The position numbers were made by a program, and so were the translations under genes. Below are positions 9,509 through 17,377 of a stretch of DNA of 64,000 bases, one piece after another. Source of the stretch: Cytophagaceae bacterium (lineage in GTDB: Bacteria > Bacteroidota > Bacteroidia > Cytophagales > Cytophagaceae); assembly GCA_025454925.1 (NCBI GenBank), contig JALONM010000001.1, positions 62,001 through 126,000 of the forward strand. The letters run 5' to 3'. Position 1 is the first letter of the stretch, and each line of letters opens with the position of its first letter. Under the pieces are notes generated by a model that worked only from the letters and a program-made list of their open reading frames with translations, did not search any database and had not been told where the DNA came from.

Positions 9509-10233
9509 AAAAAGTAGTTATCATAGACGATGAAGCACCCGCCAGAGCCTTAATCCGTCACTTCCTTAGCGAGGTGAAAGAATTTGAAATTATTGCGGAA
9601 TGCCAAGACGGTTTTGAAGCCATAAAAGTTATTCAGGAACAAAAACCAGATCTTATTTTCCTGGATGTGCAAATGCCCCGACTGACTGGCTTTGAAGTTT
9701 TGGAGTTGATTTCACCTCAACCTGAAATCATCTTTTCAACGGCCTATGACAATTATGCTATCAAAGCATTTGAAGCCAATGCCATCGATTACCTTCTGAA
9801 ACCTTATACTCAAGAGCGTTTCAACACGGCCATTGAAAAGGCCAAAGAGCGATTAAAAAACAAAAACGACTCAGCAGCATCAATACAAATCGAAGGCTCC
9901 GAGCAATTGGAACGCATTGCTGTACGTACAGGAAATAAAATTAAAGTAATTCCCAACCATGAAATCTTTTACCTGGAATCCGATGGTGATTATGTGCGCA
10001 TACATACCCAAGAAGGTGTTTTTCTAAAAGAAAAAACCATGAAGTATTACGAGGCGAATTTAGCAGGCAAAAACTTCATTCGCATTCACCGCTCCTATTT
10101 ACTTAACGTTACGTTTCTTGATCGGTTGGAAATGTATGACAAAGACAGTTATTTGGCGATCTTGAAAAATGGTGAAAAACTAAAAACCAGTGCCAATGGG
10201 TATAAAAGCCTGCGGGAACGGCTATCGTTATAA
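9505..10233 (+). CDS. LytTR-family response regulator
   Basis: 242 residues. The receiver domain (1-120) has the acidic pair Asp8/Asp9, phospho-acceptor Asp54 in LIFLDVQMPR, and a conserved Lys in YLLKPY. A short linker leads to a LytTR DNA-binding domain (about 135-240; HEIFYLESDGDYVRIHT and FIRIHRSYLLNV). LytTR regulators bind short direct repeats at target promoters. The start overlaps the kinase stop by four bases. Two strong hairpins follow and end the operon. No LytTR repeat target could be assigned by eye. Confidence 0.93.
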   Translation: MKKVVIIDDEAPARALIRHFLSEVKEFEIIAECQDGFEAIKVIQEQKPDLIFLDVQMPRLTGFEVLELISPQPEIIFSTAYDNYAIKAFEANAIDYLLKPYTQERFNTAIEKAKERLKNKNDSAASIQIEGSEQLERIAVRTGNKIKVIPNHEIFYLESDGDYVRIHTQEGVFLKEKTMKYYEANLAGKNFIRIHRSYLLNVTFLDRLEMYDKDSYLAILKNGEKLKTSANGYKSLRERLSL

Positions 10234-10235
10234 AT

Positions 10236-10270
10236 ATTTCGCCTTGCTATTTCCCATAGCAAGGCGAAAT
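10236..10270. terminator. 15-bp perfect hairpin after the response regulator
   Basis: ATTTCGCCTTGCTAT (10236-10250) and ATAGCAAGGCGAAAT (10256-10270) pair perfectly around the loop TTCCC. It begins three bases after the response-regulator stop. It is the first of two adjacent hairpins. The A/T ends give only short T runs. Confidence 0.6.
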
Positions 10271-10272
10271 TC

Positions 10273-10335
10273 AAGCCCAGGATAATCGCAGTGGAAAGAA
10301 TTTCCTCCCCACTGCGATTATCCTGGGCTTAAATT
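10273..10335 (+). terminator. Long 22-bp perfect inverted repeat before argH
   Basis: Arms at 10273-10294 and 10309-10330 are fully complementary (22 bp) with a 14-base loop. TTTTT follows at 10334-10338 after three A residues. This can act as a rho-independent terminator for the LiaF-kinase-regulator operon. The stem is unusually long for a terminator, and it lies only about 50 bases upstream of the argH start, so it may also shape the argH leader. Confidence 0.6.
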
Positions 10336-10383
10336 TTTCTATTGGAAAAAATGGGCTTAATTTCGTGTTTTAGCGCAAAACGT

Positions 10384-11721
10384 ATGGCACAGAAACTCTG
10401 GCAGAAAGACAAAGGAGTAGATTCGTTAATTGAAACATTTACTGTTGGTAAAGATCGTGAAATGGATATTTATCTGGCTCCCTGGGATGTATTGGGATCT
10501 ATGGCTCATACTACCATGTTGGAGTCCATCCAACTGATACCCTCTGATGAGCTGCCTGTTCTGAAAAATGCCTTAAAAGAAATCTACAAGCAAACCATCG
10601 AAGGTCAATTTAACATTGAAGAAGGTGTGGAAGATGTACATTCTCAAGTAGAATTGCTTCTCACCAGGGCCCTGGGTGATATAGGCAAAAAAATTCACAG
10701 TGGACGATCGCGTAATGACCAGGTTTTACTGGATTTAAAATTATATACCCGCGATGCAATACGCCGGGTAACGCTCGAAAGCAATACCTTGGTAAACCTG
10801 CTGCTGGAACTGAGCGAAAAACATAAAAACGATTTACTTCCGGGCTATACCCATTTGCAACTGGCGATGCCTTCTTCCTTCGGACTTTGGTTTGGCGCGT
10901 ATGCAGAAAGCCTGATTGACGATATGGAAATGTTGCTCGCTGCTTATCGCATCAGCAATCGCAATCCACTCGGATCGGCGGCAGGCTATGGCTCCTCATT
11001 TCCATTAAACAGGCAAATGACCACCGATTTACTCGGCTTTGAACGTATGAATTACAATGTCGTGTACGCGCAAATGGGACGTGGTAAAACGGAACGCAAC
11101 GTGGCTTCGGCGCTGGCATCTGTTGCCTATTCACTGGGCAAACTATCGATGGATGTGTGCTTGTACATGAACCAAAATTTTGGATTCTTATCTTTCCCCG
11201 ATGAACTCACTACTGGTTCCAGCATTATGCCGCACAAAAAAAATCCGGATGTTTTTGAATTGATCCGGGCTCGTTGCAATCGCATGCAGGCGTTGCCCAA
11301 CGATGTTGCCATGATTACTGCCAACTTACCTTCCGGCTATCACCGAGACCTTCAGCTCATTAAAGAAATTTTTGTTCCTGCATTTGAAGAACTAATTTCT
11401 TGCCTTCAAATCGCCCGCTACATGCTGGAACAAGTACAAGTAAAAAAAGATTTGCTGCGCGACGAAAAATATAAATACCTTTTTACAGTAGAAGTAGTAA
11501 ATCAATTGGTGAACGAAGGAATGCCTTTCCGAGATGCGTACAAAGAAGTAGGCATGCAGGTAGAAAAAGGTACTTTTAAAGCACCATCGGAAATACATCA
11601 TACTCATGAAGGCAGCCTTGGAAATCTGATGTCTGCTGAAATCAGAAACGCACGAGACAAGGTACTGGCTGGCTTTGAATTTAACCGCGTGGAGCAAGCC
11701 ATAGAACGCTTATTGCAATAA
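10384..11721 (+). CDS. argH: Argininosuccinate lyase
   Basis: The frame extends back to 10342, but the ATG at 10384 (MAQKLWQKDKGVDS) aligns with the family start and clears the terminator hairpin upstream. 445 residues, normal for ArgH. Visible motifs are TVGKDREMD, HSGRSRNDQV and the fumarase/lyase signature GSSIMPHKKNPD, whose flexible loop holds the catalytic serine. It cleaves argininosuccinate to arginine and fumarate, the last step of arginine synthesis. No other arg gene is in the window. A FAH-family gene follows after 29 bases and may be co-transcribed, without an obvious metabolic link. Confidence 0.96.
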   Translation: MAQKLWQKDKGVDSLIETFTVGKDREMDIYLAPWDVLGSMAHTTMLESIQLIPSDELPVLKNALKEIYKQTIEGQFNIEEGVEDVHSQVELLLTRALGDIGKKIHSGRSRNDQVLLDLKLYTRDAIRRVTLESNTLVNLLLELSEKHKNDLLPGYTHLQLAMPSSFGLWFGAYAESLIDDMEMLLAAYRISNRNPLGSAAGYGSSFPLNRQMTTDLLGFERMNYNVVYAQMGRGKTERNVASALASVAYSLGKLSMDVCLYMNQNFGFLSFPDELTTGSSIMPHKKNPDVFELIRARCNRMQALPNDVAMITANLPSGYHRDLQLIKEIFVPAFEELISCLQIARYMLEQVQVKKDLLRDEKYKYLFTVEVVNQLVNEGMPFRDAYKEVGMQVEKGTFKAPSEIHHTHEGSLGNLMSAEIRNARDKVLAGFEFNRVEQAIERLLQ

Positions 11722-11750
11722 CATCGATTTGCCCTTACTAAAATACTTGG

Positions 11751-12359
11751 ATGAAAATAATTGGTATAGGAAGAAACTATTCGGAACACGCAAAGGAACT
11801 TAATCATGCCTTGCCGGCAGAACCCATTGTATTTTTAAAACCCGATACTGCCCTCTTGCGTGGCAATGCCCCTTTCTATTATCCGGAATTCAGCCAAGAT
11901 ATCCATCACGAAGTGGAAGTGGTGGTGAAAATATGTAAAGAGGGGAAATACATTCAGGAAAAATTCGCACACAAGTATTACGAAGAAATTGCCTTAGGCA
12001 TCGACTTTACAGCACGCGACTTACAAAAAAAAGCACAGGAGCAGGGCCTTCCCTGGACGTTGGCGAAAGGATTTAACGGTTCAGCACCGATTTCTGAATT
12101 TATTTCCAAGCAAGGACTTTCCTTGCATCAACTTCCCTTCTCTCTTCATGTAAACGGAACGCTGCGCCAGACGGGCAATACCGAACAAATGGTCTTTTCT
12201 ATTGATTACCTTATTGCATACGTATCTCAATTCATTACCCTGAAAACTGGGGACTACCTATTTACCGGAACTCCACCCGGTGTGGCTTCTGTAAAGCCCG
12301 GAGACCGCCTTCAAGCCTATTTACAAGACCGATGCATGCTCGATTTCGAGGTCCGGTAG
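11751..12359 (+). CDS. Fumarylacetoacetate hydrolase family protein
   Basis: 202 residues, the short FAH form. It opens MKIIGIGRNYSEHAKELN and contains PIVFLKPDTALL, the metal-binding HHEVEVVVKI (two Glu and a His in the pattern of the family), GIDFTARDLQ, and a C-terminal LFTGTPPGVASVKPGD motif. These are the active-site features of FahA/YcgM-type enzymes that hydrolyse or decarboxylate acylpyruvates or oxaloacetate, using Mg or Mn. The exact substrate cannot be told. It is cytoplasmic and lies 29 bases after argH. Confidence 0.92.
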   Translation: MKIIGIGRNYSEHAKELNHALPAEPIVFLKPDTALLRGNAPFYYPEFSQDIHHEVEVVVKICKEGKYIQEKFAHKYYEEIALGIDFTARDLQKKAQEQGLPWTLAKGFNGSAPISEFISKQGLSLHQLPFSLHVNGTLRQTGNTEQMVFSIDYLIAYVSQFITLKTGDYLFTGTPPGVASVKPGDRLQAYLQDRCMLDFEVR

Positions 12360-12446
12360 AATGCTTGCACTTTGAATGAATTTGCGTATTTTAGCATGGA
12401 AGGGAATGGTTACAAATAGCACCTTTCCTTTTTTCAAACAACTAAA

Positions 12447-13562
12447 ATGCTTTCAACAAATAGAAATAAAATTATCCTCTTAATCTTATTTCCAGTTACC
12501 CTTCTCGTAACAATGCTGCTTGCATTCAGGCCGTTTGAAACGCTGGAATTGGTAGGAAACTCCGAACAGTTGTTTCAGCCCTTTGCCTACTGTGATTCCA
12601 CGGAATACAAAGACAGTTGTTCCCAAATTTTTGAGGTGCGTGCTACCCAGGAAGAAGTACGATTTAGCTACCTATTGGGCACAGGCCCCATGTATCCTTA
12701 TGCAGGTGTATCCCTGCACGCGCCTGATACAAGCTATTTCGACATTCGAGCATTTGATTACCTTAACATACAACTTACTTCTCTTTCCGGTAAAAGGCTT
12801 CAATTGCACATCTCTACATTTGCCACCGGATTTACCAAGCCTCAAGAATTGCTTACCTACCGTTATTTGCTGAAAGAAATTGATATAGATCCCAAAACAA
12901 CCGAATTCAAAATACCACTCAGCGAATTTTCCACTCCCACCTGGTGGTTTAATCAGCATAAATTGACAGAAAAAGAATTAGATGCGCCCGAGTTCGACAA
13001 AGTGAAAGTAGTAAACATACAAAACTGTCAATTGCTGGGAAGAAACATCAAAGATACGATTTCCGTTTCCCGGTTAACGTTTTCTAAAAACACTCAAACC
13101 TTTTGGATAAGCCTTTTGGCGGCACTCCTGATCTATGCTTCAGTCATTAGCCTTATCGCGTTAAAAACCGGAACCAAGCAATCGCCCAACACTATTCAAA
13201 TCAAATACAATCCAGTATCTGGCAAGAACCAATTTGGTAAAGAATTGGACAAAGTTATTGATTTCATTTCTTCAAATTATTCGGACCCAGAGCTATCATT
13301 GCGCAAAATTCAAGTAGGCACGGGAGTCTCTGAGTCAAAGGTATCCGCGCTAATTCGCGAAAAATTTGATTTAAGCTTCAAACAATTCCTCAATCAACTC
13401 CGGCTCAATGAAATTAAACGCTTGCTCACGGAAACCGATTTACCCATATCCGACATTGCCTACAAGGTGGGATATGGAAACATTTCGCACTTCAACCGTG
13501 TTTTTAAAGAGGCCGAAGGACTAAGTCCGAATGACTTCCGAAAGAAAAAACTCTCCAAATAA
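12447..13562 (+). CDS. Membrane-anchored AraC-family regulator with an extracytoplasmic jelly-roll-like sensor
   Basis: 371 residues. An N-terminal membrane segment (about 9-28) is followed by a beta-rich outside domain (about 35-212). This part resembles CBM11/CIA30-type jelly rolls (FDYLNIQLTSLSGKRLQLHI, FKIPLSEF, WWFNQH). A second membrane segment lies at about 216-238, then an AraC helix-turn-helix domain (about 265-368) with SLRKIQVGTGVSESKV and the second helix motif ISDIAYKVGYGNISHFNRVFKE. The layout is a one-component sensor that would read a ligand in the periplasm and bind DNA inside. The convergent neighbour is a GH128 beta-glucanase, so a glucan ligand is plausible, but that is an inference. 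Confidence 0.85.
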   Translation: MLSTNRNKIILLILFPVTLLVTMLLAFRPFETLELVGNSEQLFQPFAYCDSTEYKDSCSQIFEVRATQEEVRFSYLLGTGPMYPYAGVSLHAPDTSYFDIRAFDYLNIQLTSLSGKRLQLHISTFATGFTKPQELLTYRYLLKEIDIDPKTTEFKIPLSEFSTPTWWFNQHKLTEKELDAPEFDKVKVVNIQNCQLLGRNIKDTISVSRLTFSKNTQTFWISLLAALLIYASVISLIALKTGTKQSPNTIQIKYNPVSGKNQFGKELDKVIDFISSNYSDPELSLRKIQVGTGVSESKVSALIREKFDLSFKQFLNQLRLNEIKRLLTETDLPISDIAYKVGYGNISHFNRVFKEAEGLSPNDFRKKKLSK

Positions 13563-13594
13563 TTCTTTTTCACCCAACTTTATACATCGACCTC

Positions 13595-15061
13595 CTATTC
13601 ATATTTAAGGATGGTTCGGGCCAATCTTTTTCTTCCTACATCCACCAACAATTGATAACAGCCAGGGGCAACATTTGCACCAATAGGTACTGCCGTATTG
13701 CCAGGCCCTGATTGCTGGTCTACAATATTGCCCAACATATCCAACAAATAATATTGCACACGTTCCGTACTTCCTAAATATTGAACCATCGTACTTTGCG
13801 CAAAAGGTGATGTGACACTAAGCATTTCAGCTCCAACAAGTTCCACGTCATTACTAAAAGAGTCTAAATCTAAGGTAGACTCAATCGCCGTATCAAAATA
13901 ATTAATATTAAACCCACCTCCATGATAGCGGATACGAAGTAAATGCTCACCGGCTGGAATGGTGAGTCCGGAAACCGAAACCGTTGTCCACGTTTGATAA
14001 CCACCCGTTGGAGAAAAGGTTATTCCGCTGCGCAACACTTGACCATCTAATTCTAATGAGAAATTTCCGTTCGCATTTAAAGAGGCAACTCTAAAATCAA
14101 AACGAAAAACCCCTCCTGGTGATTGAATAATGTGCTCGGTCCAGTCTCCATTATCGAGCCAACCAATATTTTGTCCTCCACCAGCATCGGTAGTAGTTTC
14201 CAGGCCGGTGCCACGACGACGATAATGATCCTCTGCTTCTATTCTTCCTGGTAATACTTCTTTAGGCCCGTAGGCAGCATTCATATAGAGAGAACCTAAG
14301 GTGGTTAGTGTACCACTCGTACTTCCTAAAATATTAATGGAAGGATTATCCGCCCTTCTTCCAGTAAACCAGGAATAACGATAAATGTCCGGATCATTTT
14401 CAAACTGGGCCACTGAATTGGTTATATACGTATTCTTGTAGGTGGCTGTCTGAGCAGGATCCCAGCATGCGTATTCTGTAATCCATAACGGACGATTATA
14501 TACTTTTAAATTATTAACTAATGCAAACAAGCCACCCGTGGTTGTTTCGTAGCAATGAAAGGCGATATAGTCGACCCTGCACGTCGGACACAAGGCAAAA
14601 AATTCGTTGTGCCATGTTATTGGGCTGGTATAGCCAGGCAAACAAGTACTGGTGCTTCCATAGGCAGGAGCGGCACTTACAATTTCGAGATTCCTTGCAT
14701 TGGCTACCTGCTCAACTTTACTCCAACTTGCCACCGCTTCAGCGGGAGTCATATTGGCTTCTACCAAAAAATTGGGTTCGTTGAAAGCCAGTAAATATTT
14801 GGCACCAGCAGGAATATTGGCAATAAGAGTATTTACATTAAAATTATCATTCCATACCATGGGCACATATTCTATGCCTATAGAAGGAAATGTGGTGGCA
14901 ACTGCGGCATCCGGAACATTGGTCCAGTTGTACCACCAAGAGCAGCCGCTATGAACTGTTGTAAGATCTGCTACTGAATGATACCCATAAGCCAGCCCGC
15001 GCTTCGGACTTACTTGTGCTATTGTTAAAATGGGGAGGAAAAGTAGAAACCAGATTTTCAT
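13595..15061 (-). CDS. Secreted GH128-family beta-1,3-glucanase with CBM6-type module and T9SS tail
   Basis: 488 residues. A signal peptide (MKIWFLLFLPILTIAQ) precedes a GH128/Asl1-like TIM barrel (about 18-255). The likely acid/base is Glu95 in AFNEPN and the nucleophile Glu196 in WITEYACW; SWWYNW near 41 is typical of the family. A CBM6-like module follows (about 265-395; RIEAEDHY, GQNIGWLDNGDWTEH, FNINYFDTAIE). A C-terminal beta domain (about 405-488) ends in CYQLLVDVGRKRLARTILKYE-like strands, a T9SS type A sorting tail. GH128 enzymes cut beta-1,3-glucans such as laminarin or curdlan. It converges on the AraC sensor gene; the stops are 32 bases apart. Confidence 0.88.
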   Translation of the reverse strand: MKIWFLLFLPILTIAQVSPKRGLAYGYHSVADLTTVHSGCSWWYNWTNVPDAAVATTFPSIGIEYVPMVWNDNFNVNTLIANIPAGAKYLLAFNEPNFLVEANMTPAEAVASWSKVEQVANARNLEIVSAAPAYGSTSTCLPGYTSPITWHNEFFALCPTCRVDYIAFHCYETTTGGLFALVNNLKVYNRPLWITEYACWDPAQTATYKNTYITNSVAQFENDPDIYRYSWFTGRRADNPSINILGSTSGTLTTLGSLYMNAAYGPKEVLPGRIEAEDHYRRRGTGLETTTDAGGGQNIGWLDNGDWTEHIIQSPGGVFRFDFRVASLNANGNFSLELDGQVLRSGITFSPTGGYQTWTTVSVSGLTIPAGEHLLRIRYHGGGFNINYFDTAIESTLDLDSFSNDVELVGAEMLSVTSPFAQSTMVQYLGSTERVQYYLLDMLGNIVDQQSGPGNTAVPIGANVAPGCYQLLVDVGRKRLARTILKYE

Positions 15062-15386
15062 TTATTTATTTTTTTAGTTCAAATAAATGATAAAATAATA
15101 TTGCGACTGATATAGAATTTCAACAATAATTACATCCTAGTTATGGGCTCTACTTCTTTAAAACCGTGAAGTAAAGTTCGCCTTAAAAAAAATTAATACA
15201 TTGATAAACAAACAATAAACGTTAATATGAATCTATTAAAAACATTTAACAAACGTTGTTGCATATCCAGTAAAATATTGGTTTTTGAAACTTTACAGGT
15301 ATTTGGTAACTGAGTTAGTGATTTACCGTATTAAATCGATATATAGGGATAACTGATATACATTTCAATTCATAATTAAACAAATA
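15062..15386. other. AT-rich divergent intergenic region between GH128 and siaC-like genes
   Basis: About 325 bases without a gene. It should hold both promoters. On the plus side TACATTTC (15358-15365) differs by one base from the -7 consensus. On the minus side TTTATTTG about 20 bases before the GH128 ATG also has one mismatch. No hairpin, repeat or RNA gene was recognised. Confidence 0.4.
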
Positions 15387-15755
15387 ATGGCGTTGAATCC
15401 TTTACACATCGAAGGCACACTTAAAACACCATTGGTGGTACTCAGTCCGGATGGGAAGTTGGAGTTTTCAGGAAATTCATATCCAGAAAACTGTATTAGC
15501 TTTTACAAACCTGTCATTGATTGGGTAAACCTGTATGTGAAAGCCCCTGCCGCCTCTACAGAGATCGTTTTCTATTTTCGATACTTCAACACGTCCACGT
15601 CTGGTATTGTCATCGAAATTTTAAATCAGGTTAAAGCCCTTCAGCCTTCACCGCAGATAAAATGGATGTATGATAAAGAAGACGAAGAAACGTATTTCTC
15701 AGGACAAAATTTTGCAGAACTATTGGAATTAAGCTTTGAATTCCAGGAGCGCTAA
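15387..15755 (+). CDS. SiaC-like regulatory phosphoprotein (DUF1987)
   Basis: 122 residues, full length for DUF1987. Conserved parts are TPLVVLSPDGKLEFSGNSYPEN, the FYKPVIDWVNLY helix and FYFRYFNTSTSG. The Thr at position 69 matches the phospho-threonine of Pseudomonas SiaC. In that system SiaC is phosphorylated by the kinase SiaB, dephosphorylated by the PP2C phosphatase SiaA, and when unphosphorylated activates a diguanylate cyclase. The next gene, 64 bases on, encodes a PP2C phosphatase, as expected for a SiaA partner. No SiaB gene is visible nearby. Confidence 0.88.
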   Translation: MALNPLHIEGTLKTPLVVLSPDGKLEFSGNSYPENCISFYKPVIDWVNLYVKAPAASTEIVFYFRYFNTSTSGIVIEILNQVKALQPSPQIKWMYDKEDEETYFSGQNFAELLELSFEFQER

Positions 15756-15819
15756 TCAGCAAGGGGAAGTATTTATTGGGGAGTCCTGGTTCAGGATATA
15801 AGGGTTCAATTACAGAAAA

Positions 15820-16605
15820 ATGGAAGACGAAGGTAAAAAAAGATTGGAAGAAAATATTGAAGTAGCACGCTTAATTCAAAGTGCCTTACTTCCGGAGGAG
15901 CAGTTATTTCGTTCCTACTTCTCGGATGCCTTTATACTATACCTCCCTAAAGATGTAGTGAGCGGCGATTTTTACTGGATGCAACAGTACAACAATAAAA
16001 TATTTGTTGCTTTGGTTGACTGCATCGGACATGGAGTTTCAGGCGCAATGATGTCTATGGTGGGCATGCAAATTCTTTCACAAGTAATCAGAGATTATCA
16101 ATATTTATCTACCTCAGAAATATTAAAGCGACTCAACGACCAACTCGTCTCCACATTTGAACAGCAGGGTAGACAGCAATTCATTACCTGTAGCCTTGAT
16201 ATTGGCCTATGTAAAATTGATACATACGAACAACTGATTGATTTTGCAGGCGCTAAAAGCAACTTGTACTGTGTAGATGCCGCTAAAAAAATGGATATCT
16301 ATTGGGGCGAAAAATATTCCGTAGGTTATAAAATTGGTAATTCAGAACGGAAATTTAAATCACATCGTTTCTACTATAATGCTGGCGATGTAGTGTACTT
16401 ATACTCGGATGGTTTCCCGGATCAATTGAGTGATGAAAAAAACAATTACAATAAATTTTTACATCAAAGACTTAGAAACCTTCTTCTGGAAAACTCAAGC
16501 CTGAACATGGAGGATCAACGTAATTCTTTACAGAATGCATTCAACGAATGGAGAGGTAGCTCAGAACAGCTCGATGATATTTCAATTTTAGGAATACGTC
16601 TGTAA
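15820..16605 (+). CDS. SpoIIE/PP2C-type serine/threonine phosphatase (SiaA-like, soluble)
   Basis: 261 residues consisting almost only of a SpoIIE phosphatase domain. The opening AIR/AQS-like helix IEVARLIQSALLP is followed by metal-binding motifs DVVSGDFYW, DCIGHGVSGAMMS, YLYSDGFPDQ and the C-terminal DDISILGI. No membrane helix, HAMP or receiver domain is present, unlike Pseudomonas SiaA, so the protein is probably soluble and its input unclear. The best inferred substrate is the SiaC-like protein encoded just upstream. Both genes are followed by a long gene-free stretch. Confidence 0.88.
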   Translation: MEDEGKKRLEENIEVARLIQSALLPEEQLFRSYFSDAFILYLPKDVVSGDFYWMQQYNNKIFVALVDCIGHGVSGAMMSMVGMQILSQVIRDYQYLSTSEILKRLNDQLVSTFEQQGRQQFITCSLDIGLCKIDTYEQLIDFAGAKSNLYCVDAAKKMDIYWGEKYSVGYKIGNSERKFKSHRFYYNAGDVVYLYSDGFPDQLSDEKNNYNKFLHQRLRNLLLENSSLNMEDQRNSLQNAFNEWRGSSEQLDDISILGIRL

Positions 16606-16847
16606 AAATTAAATTTTCAAGTATTCACCAATCGACTTTTCTGCATCGTACGCTTCAATTGAAAAAGCTCTAATAGATCGCAGATCCATAGTTCAATTCC
16701 TATAGATGGTTATATTCTAACTGCGGAAACGCATCTATACTATTATCTCATACCTTTCACCGATTTTTATTCAACTAAACCTAGCTTTCTCAACAGAAAC
16801 TGAATGATCATGGAAGATAGTCATGGATTGCAGAAATATGCAACTCT

Positions 16848-16893
16848 TGATTTTAGTTGAAGTTTCTTCACAGAAGATTTTCTATGGAGAAAT
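16848..16893 (+). repeat. Copy 1 of an intergenic repeat found upstream of two surface-protein genes
   Basis: This segment shares an exact 21-base core (16873-16893, containing TTTTCTATGGAGAAAT) and a looser TTGATTTTAGT part about 15 bases before it with 24597-24644. Both copies lie upstream of large secreted-protein genes in the same direction. Confidence 0.55.
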
Positions 16894-17325
16894 TCCATTT
16901 AAACAGATAAAGGTTTTGCGTAGGGGAAAGAGTGTAAAGCCAAAGCAACGCAGTAGAAGGTGATTTAGCAACATAATCAAAAGATAACAATTCATAGATT
17001 TCGGATTCTTGTTTTTAAATTATAAGACAGAATACTCCACTCTAGATAAACAAATGTATTTGCTTTCAAATTAAGTCATTTACTAATTCCAAAAATTATC
17101 CAACAAATAATAGAATAGAACAAGAACATTCAAGACTTATTCTCTGACTAATTTTGTATTCATCGAACAATCTCTATACCTATTTTTTCCTCAATTATAA
17201 ATTACCCTTTCAATCAAGTATAGATTTATAAATTCGATATGTGAGTTAAAAAATGAATGATGTTAAAAAAAAGTGAATCGAATATGTAAATGAAAAAGTC
17301 ATTCAAATTTAATTCTTCAGGCATT

Positions 17326-17333
17326 TACTTTTG
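17326..17333 (+). promoter_or_regulatory. -7 promoter box for the metalloprotease operon
   Basis: TACTTTTG fits TAnnTTTG fully. Transcription would start near 17340, 38 bases before the ATG at 17378. No clear -33 TTTG is seen. Confidence 0.45.
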
Positions 17334-17377
17334 TAAAAGAGAATAGTGGCAACAATTCGAACCTAAATGATTGACTT

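Larger units (their letters stand above)
16606..17377. other. AT-rich 772-base gene-free stretch
   Basis: No convincing reading frame. An 8-bp inverted repeat TATAGATG (16701-16708) / CATCTATA (16732-16739) may serve termination of the phosphatase gene. A segment near 16848-16893 is repeated upstream of another surface-protein gene (see repeat entry). A -7 promoter box lies at the right end. The rest is low-complexity AT-rich DNA that may be decayed or regulatory. Confidence 0.4.
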
